From: JAFTYR01 sp964571375
GTDB lineage: Bacteria > Pseudomonadota > Gammaproteobacteria > Burkholderiales > Burkholderiaceae_F
DNA: 28,121 nt
NCBI GenBank assembly: GCA_964571375.1
Contig: CAZNBL010000015.1
Coordinates: 1-28,121, forward strand
Direction: 5' to 3'
This document shows positions 15,958-22,890 of this stretch, piece after piece. Every line of letters starts with the position of its first letter. The stretch's first letter is position 1. The translations under genes and the position numbers were made by a program. Under the pieces are notes generated by a model, which was given only the letters and a program-made list of their open reading frames with translations, made no database searches and was not told where the DNA came from.

Positions 15958-17217
15958 ATGGATTTTTATTTCGAGGCTTTGTTTTTAGCCTTCCTGACAG
16001 TCAATGTTGTACTGAAATTTTGGCTCGATGCCCGCCAGACACGCTCCGTGATGGAGCATCTCGAAGAGGTGCCGGCAGCGTTCCGCGAAAGCATCACGAT
16101 CGAATCACACCGAAGAGCCGCCCATTACACGATTGAAGTCATCCGTCAGGACCAAAAACAGCGTCTCGTGTCCGTCATGTTCCTGCTTTTAGCCACCGTC
16201 GGCGGTCTTATCGACGTCATCTGCAAGGGTTGGTTTGAGCTTCTCGGCACCGGCATTCACGGTCAGGCAGCGATTGTCGTTACGTTTGCCGTCTTAAGTT
16301 CCCTCATCGATGTACCGTTTGCCTGGATCCGTCAGTTCCGCCTTGAAGAGCAGTTCGGATTCAACAATATGACACAGGGACGCTTCTGGAAGGATCTTGC
16401 TTTAAATACCGTCCTGTCGGCGGTTATCGGCATTCCGCTCCTTTACGCCGTACTTTACCTTTGGAACGCCGCCGGAGACCTCTGGTGGCTTTACGCCTGG
16501 CTCGTCTATATCGGTTTCAGCCTGCTTCTTCTTTGGATTTATCCGACTTTTATCGCCCCGATTTTCAATAAGTTTCAGAAGCTTCCCGAAGGAGAACTCT
16601 CCGAGCGCGTCAATGCACTTTTAGATCGCATCGGGTTTGCCGCCGACGGTCTTTTTGTCATGGATGCTTCACGCCGCAGTGCCAAAGGCAACGCCTACAT
16701 GACCGGTTTCGGCAAGCATAAGCGTATTGTCTTCTTTGACACACTTCTCTCGAGCCTGACAGTTGACGAAACCGAAGCCGTGCTCGCCCACGAACTCGGC
16801 CACTACAAGCTGCACCATATCGTCAAACGTATGGCCGTTTCTTTTGCCGTGTCGCTTGCGCTCTTTGCGCTTCTTGCATACCTTGCCTCCTGCCCCTGGT
16901 TCTATCAGGGTCTCGGCGTCACCTACAACGCCGAAGGCTTTGAAGCAGCGGCACTTCTGCTCTTCTCTTTCGTATTGCCGGTCTTTCTTTTCCCCTTTGC
17001 TCCGCTCACGAGCAAACTCTCGAGAAAGCACGAATTCGAAGCCGATGCATTTGCCGTGCGTCACAGCAGCGGCAAGGCTCTCGTAAGCGCCCTTGTCAAA
17101 CTCTTCAATGACAATGCCGCAACTCTCACGCCCGACCCGATATACTCTGCCTTCTACGCTTCGCACCCCGATGCCGCAACACGCATCGATGCGATTCAAA
17201 AGCATTCCGGAGAATAA
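15958..17217 (+). CDS. M48-family membrane metalloprotease, Ste24-like
   Basis: The 419-residue protein has several membrane segments in its N-terminal two thirds (about residues 5-22, 63-82, 98-118, 145-165 and 170-195). The zinc motif is HELGH (278-282) in VLAHELGHYKLHH, and the downstream glutamate ligand lies in SRKHEFEADAFA (about Glu359). The topology and length match bacterial CAAX prenyl protease 1/Ste24 homologues, thought to act in membrane protein quality control; prenyl-protein processing is not expected in bacteria. The stop is 3 bp before rsgA, so the two are an operon, divergent from orn, as in related beta-proteobacteria. Confidence 0.92.
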   Translation: MDFYFEALFLAFLTVNVVLKFWLDARQTRSVMEHLEEVPAAFRESITIESHRRAAHYTIEVIRQDQKQRLVSVMFLLLATVGGLIDVICKGWFELLGTGIHGQAAIVVTFAVLSSLIDVPFAWIRQFRLEEQFGFNNMTQGRFWKDLALNTVLSAVIGIPLLYAVLYLWNAAGDLWWLYAWLVYIGFSLLLLWIYPTFIAPIFNKFQKLPEGELSERVNALLDRIGFAADGLFVMDASRRSAKGNAYMTGFGKHKRIVFFDTLLSSLTVDETEAVLAHELGHYKLHHIVKRMAVSFAVSLALFALLAYLASCPWFYQGLGVTYNAEGFEAAALLLFSFVLPVFLFPFAPLTSKLSRKHEFEADAFAVRHSSGKALVSALVKLFNDNAATLTPDPIYSAFYASHPDAATRIDAIQKHSGE

Positions 17218-17220
17218 AGT

Positions 17221-18096
17221 ATGCCGTTTGAAGCCCGTCTGATCGCTACCCACGGTCACCACAACCTGATTGAAACCGAGAGCGGAGAAGTGCTCGAAGC
17301 ACGCCGCCGCGGTAAGAAGAAAGATATGGTGGTGGGCGATATCGTGCTCTGCGAAATGAGTTCCGACGACCAGGCTGCGATCGAGTCGGTCAAGCCGAGA
17401 ACGTCTCTGCTCTATCGCAGCGACGAAACCCGCACCAAGCCGCTTGCAGCCAACATCGATCAAGTGGCGATCGTATTTGCGTCCCGTCCCACTTACAACC
17501 CGGTCTTCATCTGGAAGGCTCTGCTCGCCTGCGAAACCGCAGATATTCCGGTACTCGTCATCCGCAACAAAACGGATATCCAGGAAGCCGACAACAGCGT
17601 CGAGGAATTTGTCGGGCAGTTAAGAGAGCTCGGCGCCGAGGTCGTTCAGGTTTCTGCAACCGCACGCCCCGAAGACACCGAAAAGACTCTGGTACCGCTC
17701 TTTGAGAACAAAGTCACGCTCCTTATCGGTCAGTCCGGTATGGGTAAGTCCACCATCCTCAATCTGCTTGTCGAGGAAGCCGATCAGAGAACTCAGGAAT
17801 ACTCCACGGCACTGAACCTCGGTAAGCAGACCACGACTTCCACCCGTTGGTTTAACTTCGGAGAAGGCGCCATTGTCGACTCTCCGGGCTTCCAGGAATT
17901 CGGTCTTGCTCACTTAACGCTCAACGATGTCATGCGCGGTATGCCCGAAATCCGCAATCGTGTCGAAGGCTGCCGTTTCGTCAACTGCCGTCATTTGAAC
18001 GAACCGGGATGCGCCGTCAAAGAAGCACTCGAAGCGGGCGAAATCGATCCCGCCCGCTACGACTTTTACTGCGACCTGGCAGTCACACGCGTTTAA
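17221..18096 (+). CDS. rsgA: Ribosome small-subunit-dependent GTPase A
   Basis: The 291-residue circularly permuted GTPase helps late 30S maturation. An N-terminal OB-fold carries RRRGKKKDMVVGDIV. The G motifs appear in permuted order: G4 RNKTD, then the P-loop GQSGMGKST (170-178), then G3 DSPGFQEFG. The C-terminal zinc knuckle is CRFVNCRHLNEPGC, and all four ligands are present. It is translationally linked to the M48 gene, 3 bp upstream, and is followed by a terminator. Confidence 0.96.
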   Translation: MPFEARLIATHGHHNLIETESGEVLEARRRGKKKDMVVGDIVLCEMSSDDQAAIESVKPRTSLLYRSDETRTKPLAANIDQVAIVFASRPTYNPVFIWKALLACETADIPVLVIRNKTDIQEADNSVEEFVGQLRELGAEVVQVSATARPEDTEKTLVPLFENKVTLLIGQSGMGKSTILNLLVEEADQRTQEYSTALNLGKQTTTSTRWFNFGEGAIVDSPGFQEFGLAHLTLNDVMRGMPEIRNRVEGCRFVNCRHLNEPGCAVKEALEAGEIDPARYDFYCDLAVTRV

Positions 18097-18114
18097 ACGG
18101 GTGTTTTCGGATTC

Positions 18115-18140
18115 AAGGCAGCTTTCGGGCTGCCTTTTTT
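18115..18140 (+). terminator. Rho-independent terminator of rsgA
   Basis: AAGGCAGC and GCTGCCTT form a hairpin around TTTCGG, followed by a T-run. It ends about 50 bp before the next gene and separates rsgA from the sensor kinase module. Confidence 0.85.
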
Positions 18141-18155
18141 ATTCCGGAGTGTTTC

Positions 18156-18174
18156 GGTTATATTAAAAATAACC
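18156..18174. promoter_or_regulatory. -10-like box inside a palindrome before the second kinase gene
   Basis: TATATT (18159-18164) lies inside the inverted repeat GGTTAT-N7-ATAACC, 18 bp before the kinase ATG. No -35 box is seen at the correct distance because the rsgA terminator occupies it. This arrangement fits a regulated, activator-dependent or repressible promoter; the binding protein is unknown. Confidence 0.4.
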
Positions 18175-18192
18175 TTTTCGATCCGTAATCTC

Positions 18193-19986
18193 ATGCGCCG
18201 ATCTCTGCACTTTCTCTGCTTTGTGATGTTTGCCGCCGCTCTGCTCTTGAGTTCGGCACTTCCGGCATTTGCAACGCCCGCAGGTAAGGACGCCCCCCGC
18301 ACCTATCTGCTCGCAGTCAACAATTCGGTCATTCCGCTTTTGGACGACGATTTCATCAAAAGTACGGTCCAGACACTGCAGAAAACTGTATCACCCGACC
18401 ACTTAAGAGTTGAATTCGTGCCGCTGCCGCAACTCGAAAGCATGGTCAAAAAACAGCAGGCCGATTTCATTATTGCGACCAGCAATATGTCCCGCCGATA
18501 CATCGAGTACGGACCGCACGACATAGTGACGGCTTCCTCTCCTTTCAGCAGCGACCCCAACCGAAGCGAAGGTTCGCTCTTTATTGTCAGAAGCGACCGC
18601 GACGACATTGAGATTCTTGCCGACCTGCAAAACCGAAAAGCCGCCGCAGGACGACCGACCGCTTTTGCGATGTATCTGGCCGGTCTCGGAGAGATTGCCT
18701 CTCAGGGCTATAAGCCGTATCAATTTTTCTCCGAAGTAAATTTTTTCGGCACCGACAAAGATGAAGTGATCCGAAGCGTTTTAAGAGGTGAGAACGACGT
18801 CGGGATTCTGCGCGCCTGCTATATGGAAGATGCGCTTGCACGAGGCATCTTCAACGAAGGTGAATTAAAGTTCATCAATCTCAAAAACGACCCCGTACAT
18901 AAATGCCTGCACTCCACCGAGCTCTACCCGAACTGGACGCTCTCCTCCATGCCGAGCGTCACACCGGAACTCGCCGGCCGCGTCACACAGGCACTTCTGA
19001 TGCAGAGAGCAACGGAGCGCAATCTTTATTGGGCGGTCGCAAGCGACTTTACCGAGCTCGACCGACTGCAGGACCTTCTGAAGATCGGTGCATACGAGCG
19101 TATCCGGGGTTCATTCTTCGAAGAATATAAATACGTTTTCGCCGGCTTCATCGCTGCCTTCGTTCTGCTCGCCGTTCACTCCCTTCTTGTTTCCAGGGCC
19201 GTGCGCCGGAGAACCGCAGATTTAAGAAAGGCCCTTGCCGAGCAGAAACTGCTTTTCGAACAGGCGGAAACCGCCAACCGAAGAATGCTTGCCATGCAAA
19301 AAGCCGGTGTTGTCGGGCAGGTTTCTTCGATGATTGCGCACAAATTGCGACAGCCGCTTTCAACCGTCTCCTGCTACACACACGCCTTGGTGCGCGCATC
19401 GGAGCGCGGCATACTGAACCCGGAAATCCTTGCGGAAAAACTCTCGGTCGTCCGCGAAGAGGCCTTAAGAGCCAATGCCATCGTTGAACGAGTCCGCTCC
19501 TACGCCAAAGATAAAAATATCGACAGTACGGAAATCGCTCTTGCAGACTTTGCCGAGCAGTTTTGCGATGCAAAAGAACAGTCAGGCGTTACGCCTCGCC
19601 CCGAGCTTGTCATCGAAGCCCGTCCGAGTGTTGTAATCAATCCGCTTGAACTTGAACTGGTACTGCATAACCTCGTTAAAAACGCCAGGGAAGTTCTGTT
19701 AAAACTCGGGCGAGAAAACCCGAATATCACCGTAACCGTCTCTGCAAGCGAAAACAGAGCACTGCTTCGCATCGAAGATAACGGCTCGGTAAGCGATGAA
19801 GAACTTGCCCAACTTTCGCTCCCTGTGTTTTCAACCAAATCCGACGGTCTCGGACTCGGCCTTTCAATCGTAAAAGGTATTATTGAAAATCACGGCGGAC
19901 GCATTGTCTTTTCCCGCAATACAGCGGGCGGATTAACGGCAGAAGTCCGTCTACCGCTCGCGGAGAAATCCGATGAATCCCATTGA
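18193..19986 (+). CDS. TtrS-like sensor histidine kinase, reductase-linked
   Basis: The 597-residue kinase has a signal peptide or anchor at residues 1-27, and a periplasmic PhnD/TtrS-like ligand domain to about 308 that ends with CLHSTELYPNW. A membrane helix covers about 311-333, then a coiled linker. The HisKA box has His383 in IAHKLRQPLS, followed by a HATPase domain (HNLVKNAREV, GLGLGLSIVKG). The residue after the phospho-accepting His is Lys384 (AAA) rather than the usual Glu, and the G1 box is DNGSV instead of DxGxG. The gene overlaps the regulator gene by 14 bp, which in turn precedes a secreted reductase. The likely role is sensing that reductase's electron acceptor or a related compound. 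The ATG lacks a good ribosome binding site. Confidence 0.87.
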   Translation: MRRSLHFLCFVMFAAALLLSSALPAFATPAGKDAPRTYLLAVNNSVIPLLDDDFIKSTVQTLQKTVSPDHLRVEFVPLPQLESMVKKQQADFIIATSNMSRRYIEYGPHDIVTASSPFSSDPNRSEGSLFIVRSDRDDIEILADLQNRKAAAGRPTAFAMYLAGLGEIASQGYKPYQFFSEVNFFGTDKDEVIRSVLRGENDVGILRACYMEDALARGIFNEGELKFINLKNDPVHKCLHSTELYPNWTLSSMPSVTPELAGRVTQALLMQRATERNLYWAVASDFTELDRLQDLLKIGAYERIRGSFFEEYKYVFAGFIAAFVLLAVHSLLVSRAVRRRTADLRKALAEQKLLFEQAETANRRMLAMQKAGVVGQVSSMIAHKLRQPLSTVSCYTHALVRASERGILNPEILAEKLSVVREEALRANAIVERVRSYAKDKNIDSTEIALADFAEQFCDAKEQSGVTPRPELVIEARPSVVINPLELELVLHNLVKNAREVLLKLGRENPNITVTVSASENRALLRIEDNGSVSDEELAQLSLPVFSTKSDGLGLGLSIVKGIIENHGGRIVFSRNTAGGLTAEVRLPLAEKSDESH

Positions 19987-20596
19987 TCAGAAGAACGTTT
20001 TAATCCGCATCGTTGACGATGAAACTCCCTTTCGCGAAGCGCTTAAGTTTCTCCTGGAAGTCGAAGGCTGGCAGGTTGCCTCCTATGAAAGTGCACAGGA
20101 ATTCTTAGCCGAAGACACTCCGTCACGCGCCGGCTGTCTTATTCTCGACGTCTCCATGCCGACTATGAACGGTCTCGAACTGCATGAATTGCTTCGCCAA
20201 AGAAAAAACAATATTCCGGTAATTTTTCTTACCGCACACGGCGATCTCGACATGGCAGTGCAGGAACTAAAGAAAGGGGCCTATGACTTCATCCAGAAGC
20301 CGATCAATGAAGAGCGCCTGCTCGGAGCCGTCGAAGAAGCCGTTACCTGGGACCTCTCGCACCGCGGCTGGTCTGTCGACCCCAGAGAAGAAGCCGAAAG
20401 ATATGCCTCTTTGACACCGAGAGAAAAAGAAATCATCGGTTTTGTAGCCAAGGGACTCACGACGCGCCAGATTGCCGAACGCCTTACATTGTCGGAGCGT
20501 ACCGTCGAAGTCCATCGATCAGGCGCATGCCGCAAACTTAAACTTCAGCAACCCGCCGATATCGCACGACTTCTCGAGCATCTCTCGATAATTTAA
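19973..20596 (+). CDS. TtrR/FixJ-type response regulator, reductase-linked
   Basis: The 207-residue regulator has a receiver domain (IVDDE, phospho-acceptor Asp59 in LILDVSMP, FLTAHGD, IQKP) and a C-terminal LuxR-type helix-turn-helix (LTPREKEIIGFVAKGLTTRQIA, SERTVEVHRS). The start is an ATG inside the end of the kinase gene with GGAGA about 7 nt upstream. It should be phosphorylated by the preceding kinase and act on the reductase gene that starts 82 bp downstream; the perfect palindrome at 20620-20635 is a candidate site. It closely resembles the regulator at 5637-6281 in both domains. Confidence 0.9.
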   Translation: MNPIDQKNVLIRIVDDETPFREALKFLLEVEGWQVASYESAQEFLAEDTPSRAGCLILDVSMPTMNGLELHELLRQRKNNIPVIFLTAHGDLDMAVQELKKGAYDFIQKPINEERLLGAVEEAVTWDLSHRGWSVDPREEAERYASLTPREKEIIGFVAKGLTTRQIAERLTLSERTVEVHRSGACRKLKLQQPADIARLLEHLSII

Positions 20597-20619
20597 TGGG
20601 CTTTGCTTGAGATCTATCA

Positions 20620-20635
20620 AGGTACTTAAGTACCT
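20620..20635. promoter_or_regulatory. Perfect 16-bp palindrome before the reductase gene
   Basis: AGGTACTTAAGTACCT is fully self-complementary with no spacer. It lies 24 bp after the regulator stop codon and 43 bp before the reductase start. A dimeric regulator such as the neighbouring LuxR-type protein could bind it. No clear -35/-10 pair was found around it, so whether it is a promoter operator or an RNA element is open. Confidence 0.45.
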
Positions 20636-20648
20636 CTCGGAGGAACAA

Positions 20649-20675
20649 TATCTCCCATGCTCATTCAGGGAGATA
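20649..20675 (+). promoter_or_regulatory. Hairpin that would mask the reductase ribosome binding site
   Basis: TATCTCCC (20649-20656) pairs perfectly with GGGAGATA (20668-20675), with an 11-nt loop. The right arm contains the Shine-Dalgarno sequence (GGGAGA) used by the ATG at 20679. When folded, translation of the reductase should be reduced. A second, exposed GGAGGA lies at 20639-20644. Confidence 0.5.
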
Positions 20676-20686
20676 AAAATGATTAA
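20657..20686 (+). CDS. Possible 9-codon leader peptide overlapping the reductase start
   Basis: ATG at 20657 opens a short frame, MLIQGDKND then TAA, lying in the hairpin loop and right arm and overlapping the reductase ATG in another frame. GGAGGA is 12 nt upstream, rather far. If translated, ribosomes would open the hairpin that masks the reductase ribosome binding site. This rests only on geometry and could be chance. Confidence 0.2.
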   Translation: MLIQGDKND

Positions 20687-22082
20687 AAAGACTGCAGCCG
20701 CTTTGCTCTGCTCTGTCCTTTGCTTTGCCGTCAGCGCCGAAGAAACCGACCTCGTGGTCGTCGGCTCGGGCGGCGCCGGACTTTCCGCTGCGATCACCGC
20801 AGCTCAGAACGGCAAGAAAGTCATCGTTCTTGAAAAGATGGCATTCCTCGGCGGCAATACCAACCGCAGTGAAGGCGGCATGAACGCTGCCGGCACCAAG
20901 CAGCAGCTCGCTCACGGCATCACCGAAGACAGCGCCATGCGTATGTCTCGTGATGCTCAGAAGGGCGGTCACTACCTCAACAATCCCGAATTAACACTTG
21001 TGCTCGCCGAAAACGCCAAGCACGCCGAAGAATGGCTTCTGTCGCTCGGTGCAGACTTCTGTCACCGTATGGGTCGCGGCGGCGGTCAGACAGCTGCCCG
21101 CGGACACGGTCCCTGCGACGGCTCTGCTGTCGGTGTGGAACTGATGCGCGTTCTTCTTAAAGCCAGCAAGGACGTCCCCGGCATCCAGATCCGCCCGATG
21201 AATAAAGTCACCGAACTGCAGATGAAAGACGGACGGGTCACCGGCGTGAAAGTGCTCGAGCGCAACAAGAAGGAATACACCATTGACTCCAAAGCTGTAG
21301 TGCTCGCTACAGGCGGCTTCGGCGCCAATGCAAAGATGATTGAGAAGCTTCGTCCCGAATATAAGGGCTTTGCGACAACCAATCATCCGGGAGCTCTCGG
21401 AGACGGCATTAATCTTGCCGCCAAAGTCGGCGCAACTTTCGTCGATATGCGTGAAATTCAGGCTCACCCGACCGTTGTTCCGGTCAAGGGCATCCTGATT
21501 TCCGAGTCGATGCGTGCCCGCGGTGCATATTTGGTCAACACCGACGGAAAACGCTTCATCAACGAATTGCAGCCGAGAGATATTGTTGCCGCGGGGGTCC
21601 TTGCTCAGCCCACCGGCAAAGCTTGGATTTTGCTTGACAGCGCACTGGTAGAAAAAAATAAGCTTGCAGCAGGTTACGTTCATCAGGGACTCGCACTCAA
21701 GGGAGATACGCCGGAAGCACTTGCCAAGGCTATTAACGTTCCCGCAGCCAACCTTAAAGAAACTATCAGTAAATACACCGAAGCTTACAACACGAAAAAA
21801 GACGCCGAATTCGGACGTCCGGAGATGGTCACTCCGAACAACCGATTCCCGATGTATGCGATCCAGATCACTCCTGCGATCCATCACACCATGGGCGGTG
21901 TACGCATCAACCGCAATGCCGAAGTTATCGGCACCGATGCCAAGCCTATTCCCGGCCTCTATGCTGCCGGTGAAGTCACGGGCGGCATCCACGGCGGCAA
22001 CCGCATCGGCGGTAACGCTGTAGCCGACATCATTACGTTCGGCCGTATTGCGGGTAAGAACGCAGCAGAATCCATGCATTGA
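20679..22082 (+). CDS. Secreted flavoprotein reductase, fumarate reductase (FccA-like) flavin subunit
   Basis: The 467-residue protein has a Sec signal peptide (MIKK, hydrophobic core, cut near VSA/EE) and an FAD-binding GSGGAG at 29-34. The catalytic set matches Shewanella Fcc3 with a constant offset of 102: His263, Ser275, Glu276, Arg300, His402 and Arg442 for His365, Thr377, Glu378, Arg402, His504 and Arg544. Only Thr to Ser differs. It has no CXXCH haem motif and no FMN-binding domain, so a separate periplasmic cytochrome must feed it; none is in the window. The substrate is probably fumarate or a similar unsaturated carboxylate. ATG 20679 is chosen for its GGGAGA and signal peptide; an upstream in-frame TTG at 20607 has neither. 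It follows its own TtrS/TtrR pair. Confidence 0.88.
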   Translation: MIKKTAAALLCSVLCFAVSAEETDLVVVGSGGAGLSAAITAAQNGKKVIVLEKMAFLGGNTNRSEGGMNAAGTKQQLAHGITEDSAMRMSRDAQKGGHYLNNPELTLVLAENAKHAEEWLLSLGADFCHRMGRGGGQTAARGHGPCDGSAVGVELMRVLLKASKDVPGIQIRPMNKVTELQMKDGRVTGVKVLERNKKEYTIDSKAVVLATGGFGANAKMIEKLRPEYKGFATTNHPGALGDGINLAAKVGATFVDMREIQAHPTVVPVKGILISESMRARGAYLVNTDGKRFINELQPRDIVAAGVLAQPTGKAWILLDSALVEKNKLAAGYVHQGLALKGDTPEALAKAINVPAANLKETISKYTEAYNTKKDAEFGRPEMVTPNNRFPMYAIQITPAIHHTMGGVRINRNAEVIGTDAKPIPGLYAAGEVTGGIHGGNRIGGNAVADIITFGRIAGKNAAESMH

Positions 22083-22102
22083 TCCTTCGGGATCTTTTAG
22101 AA

Positions 22103-22146
22103 GGGCGCTGCGTCAGCAGCACTCCGGCGCAGCGCCCGCTTTTTTC
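22103..22146 (+). terminator. Rho-independent terminator of the reductase gene
   Basis: GGGCGCTGCG (22103-22112) pairs perfectly with CGCAGCGCCC (22128-22137), followed by GC and a run of Ts. Confidence 0.88.
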
Positions 22147-22166
22147 TCCGATTTCTCCTTTATCCA

Positions 22167-22201
22167 AGGGATTGCAAGTCTTTTGCAATCCCTCTTTTTT
22201 T
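22167..22201 (+). terminator. Second tandem terminator after the reductase gene
   Basis: AGGGATTGCAA (22167-22177) pairs perfectly with TTGCAATCCCT (22183-22193) and is followed by C and eight Ts. It is about 20 bp after the first terminator and would catch read-through toward rplS. Confidence 0.85.
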
Positions 22202-22244
22202 GCTCCCGATTCCTGTCGATAAAATTTACTGTCCTTGGGAGCAA
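22200..22244. repeat. Inverted repeat overlapping the tandem terminator
   Basis: TTGCTCCC (22200-22207) and GGGAGCAA (22237-22244) are perfect complements across 29 nt. There is no U-tract after the right arm. Its purpose is unknown. Confidence 0.3.
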
Positions 22245-22343
22245 ATTAAGAAGACAGACTGCAGAAATCGCGTGCCGGATAAAGTACCTCAATAGCTGCC
22301 TGACAAGCGGTAAAACCGGAAAACACTTCTTTTTCAGGCATAG

Positions 22344-22381
22344 AAAAAGCTCCCCGTCTGAAACAACAAGAAGGGGAGCTT
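22344..22381 (-). terminator. Rho-independent terminator of rplS
   Basis: On the minus strand AAGCTCCCC and GGGGAGCTT form a 9-bp stem with a 17-nt loop, followed by TTTC. It lies about 48 bp after the rplS stop. Confidence 0.75.
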
Positions 22382-22428
22382 GAAGGGCAGTCTCCGAAAA
22401 AACGGAGCCTGCCGGGCATCTTTGCCAA

Positions 22429-22797
22429 TTAGGCCTTGCGAACCAGCTTTTCCTTGATTCGAGCTGCCTTACCGGAGCGGCTGCGCAGGTAGTAGAGCTT
22501 AGCGCGGCGAACATCACCGTGACGCTTAACTTCGATGCTAGCGATCATCGGGGAGTAGAGCTGGAATGTACGTTCAACGCCTTCGCCGCTGGAGATCTTG
22601 CGAACTGTGAAAGCGGAGTTGAGGCCGCGGTTACGCATAGCGATAACAACGCCTTCGTAAGCCTGAACGCGCTTACGTGTACCTTCAACTACGTTGACGT
22701 TAACGATAACTGTGTCACCGGGGTTGATGCGGGGGAAAGTCTTGCCTTCGGAAAGACGGGCAATTTCTTCCTTCTCAAGTGTTTCAATGATATTCAT
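22429..22797 (-). CDS. rplS: 50S ribosomal protein L19
   Basis: The 122-residue protein shows the L19 pattern: FPRINPGDTVIVNVNVVEGTRKRVQAYEGVVIAMRNRGLNSAFTVRKISSGEGVERTF broken over its beta core, ending VRRAKLYYLRSRSGKAARIKEKL. It lies at the 30S-50S interface. GGAG 6 nt before ATG supports the start. It is the last gene of rpsP-rimM-trmD-rplS, separated from trmD by 93 bp that hold a small hairpin. Confidence 0.97.
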   Translation of the reverse strand: MNIIETLEKEEIARLSEGKTFPRINPGDTVIVNVNVVEGTRKRVQAYEGVVIAMRNRGLNSAFTVRKISSGEGVERTFQLYSPMIASIEVKRHGDVRRAKLYYLRSRSGKAARIKEKLVRKA

Positions 22798-22863
22798 TTA
22801 TAGCTCCAAATGACCATCGTCAAGCAGCTCTGTTTTTCTTAACCTGCTGATAGGATGGATTTT

Positions 22864-22884
22864 AAAAAAGGTTTAAAAAACCTT
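22864..22884 (-). terminator. AT-rich terminator-like hairpin between trmD and rplS
   Basis: On the minus strand AAGGTTT and AAACCTT pair across a 3-nt loop and run into six Ts (22869-22864). It begins 6 bp after the trmD stop. The stem is weak, so it would at most partly terminate, which could adjust rplS output relative to trmD. Confidence 0.4.
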
Positions 22885-22890
22885 ACGTTA

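Larger units (their letters stand above)
22083..22428. other. 346-bp convergent region between the reductase gene and rplS
   Basis: It contains two plus-strand terminators, an inverted repeat at 22200-22244 and the minus-strand rplS terminator. No protein gene or tRNA was seen in it. The minus-strand segment 22391-22406 (CTCCG, six As, CGGAG) forms one more small hairpin. Confidence 0.6.

Noticed and set aside
20607..20678. Upstream in-frame TTG giving the reductase 24 more residues
   Set aside because: It lacks a ribosome binding site, and the extension would bury the Sec signal peptide. The ATG at 20679 has both GGGAGA and a correct signal peptide.
20991..22079. 362-codon minus-strand open frame opposite the reductase gene
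   Set aside because: Antisense shadow of a well-supported gene; no ribosome binding site and no recognisable motif. The same applies to the long antisense frames opposite argD (4385-5392) and the first kinase gene (7025-7981).
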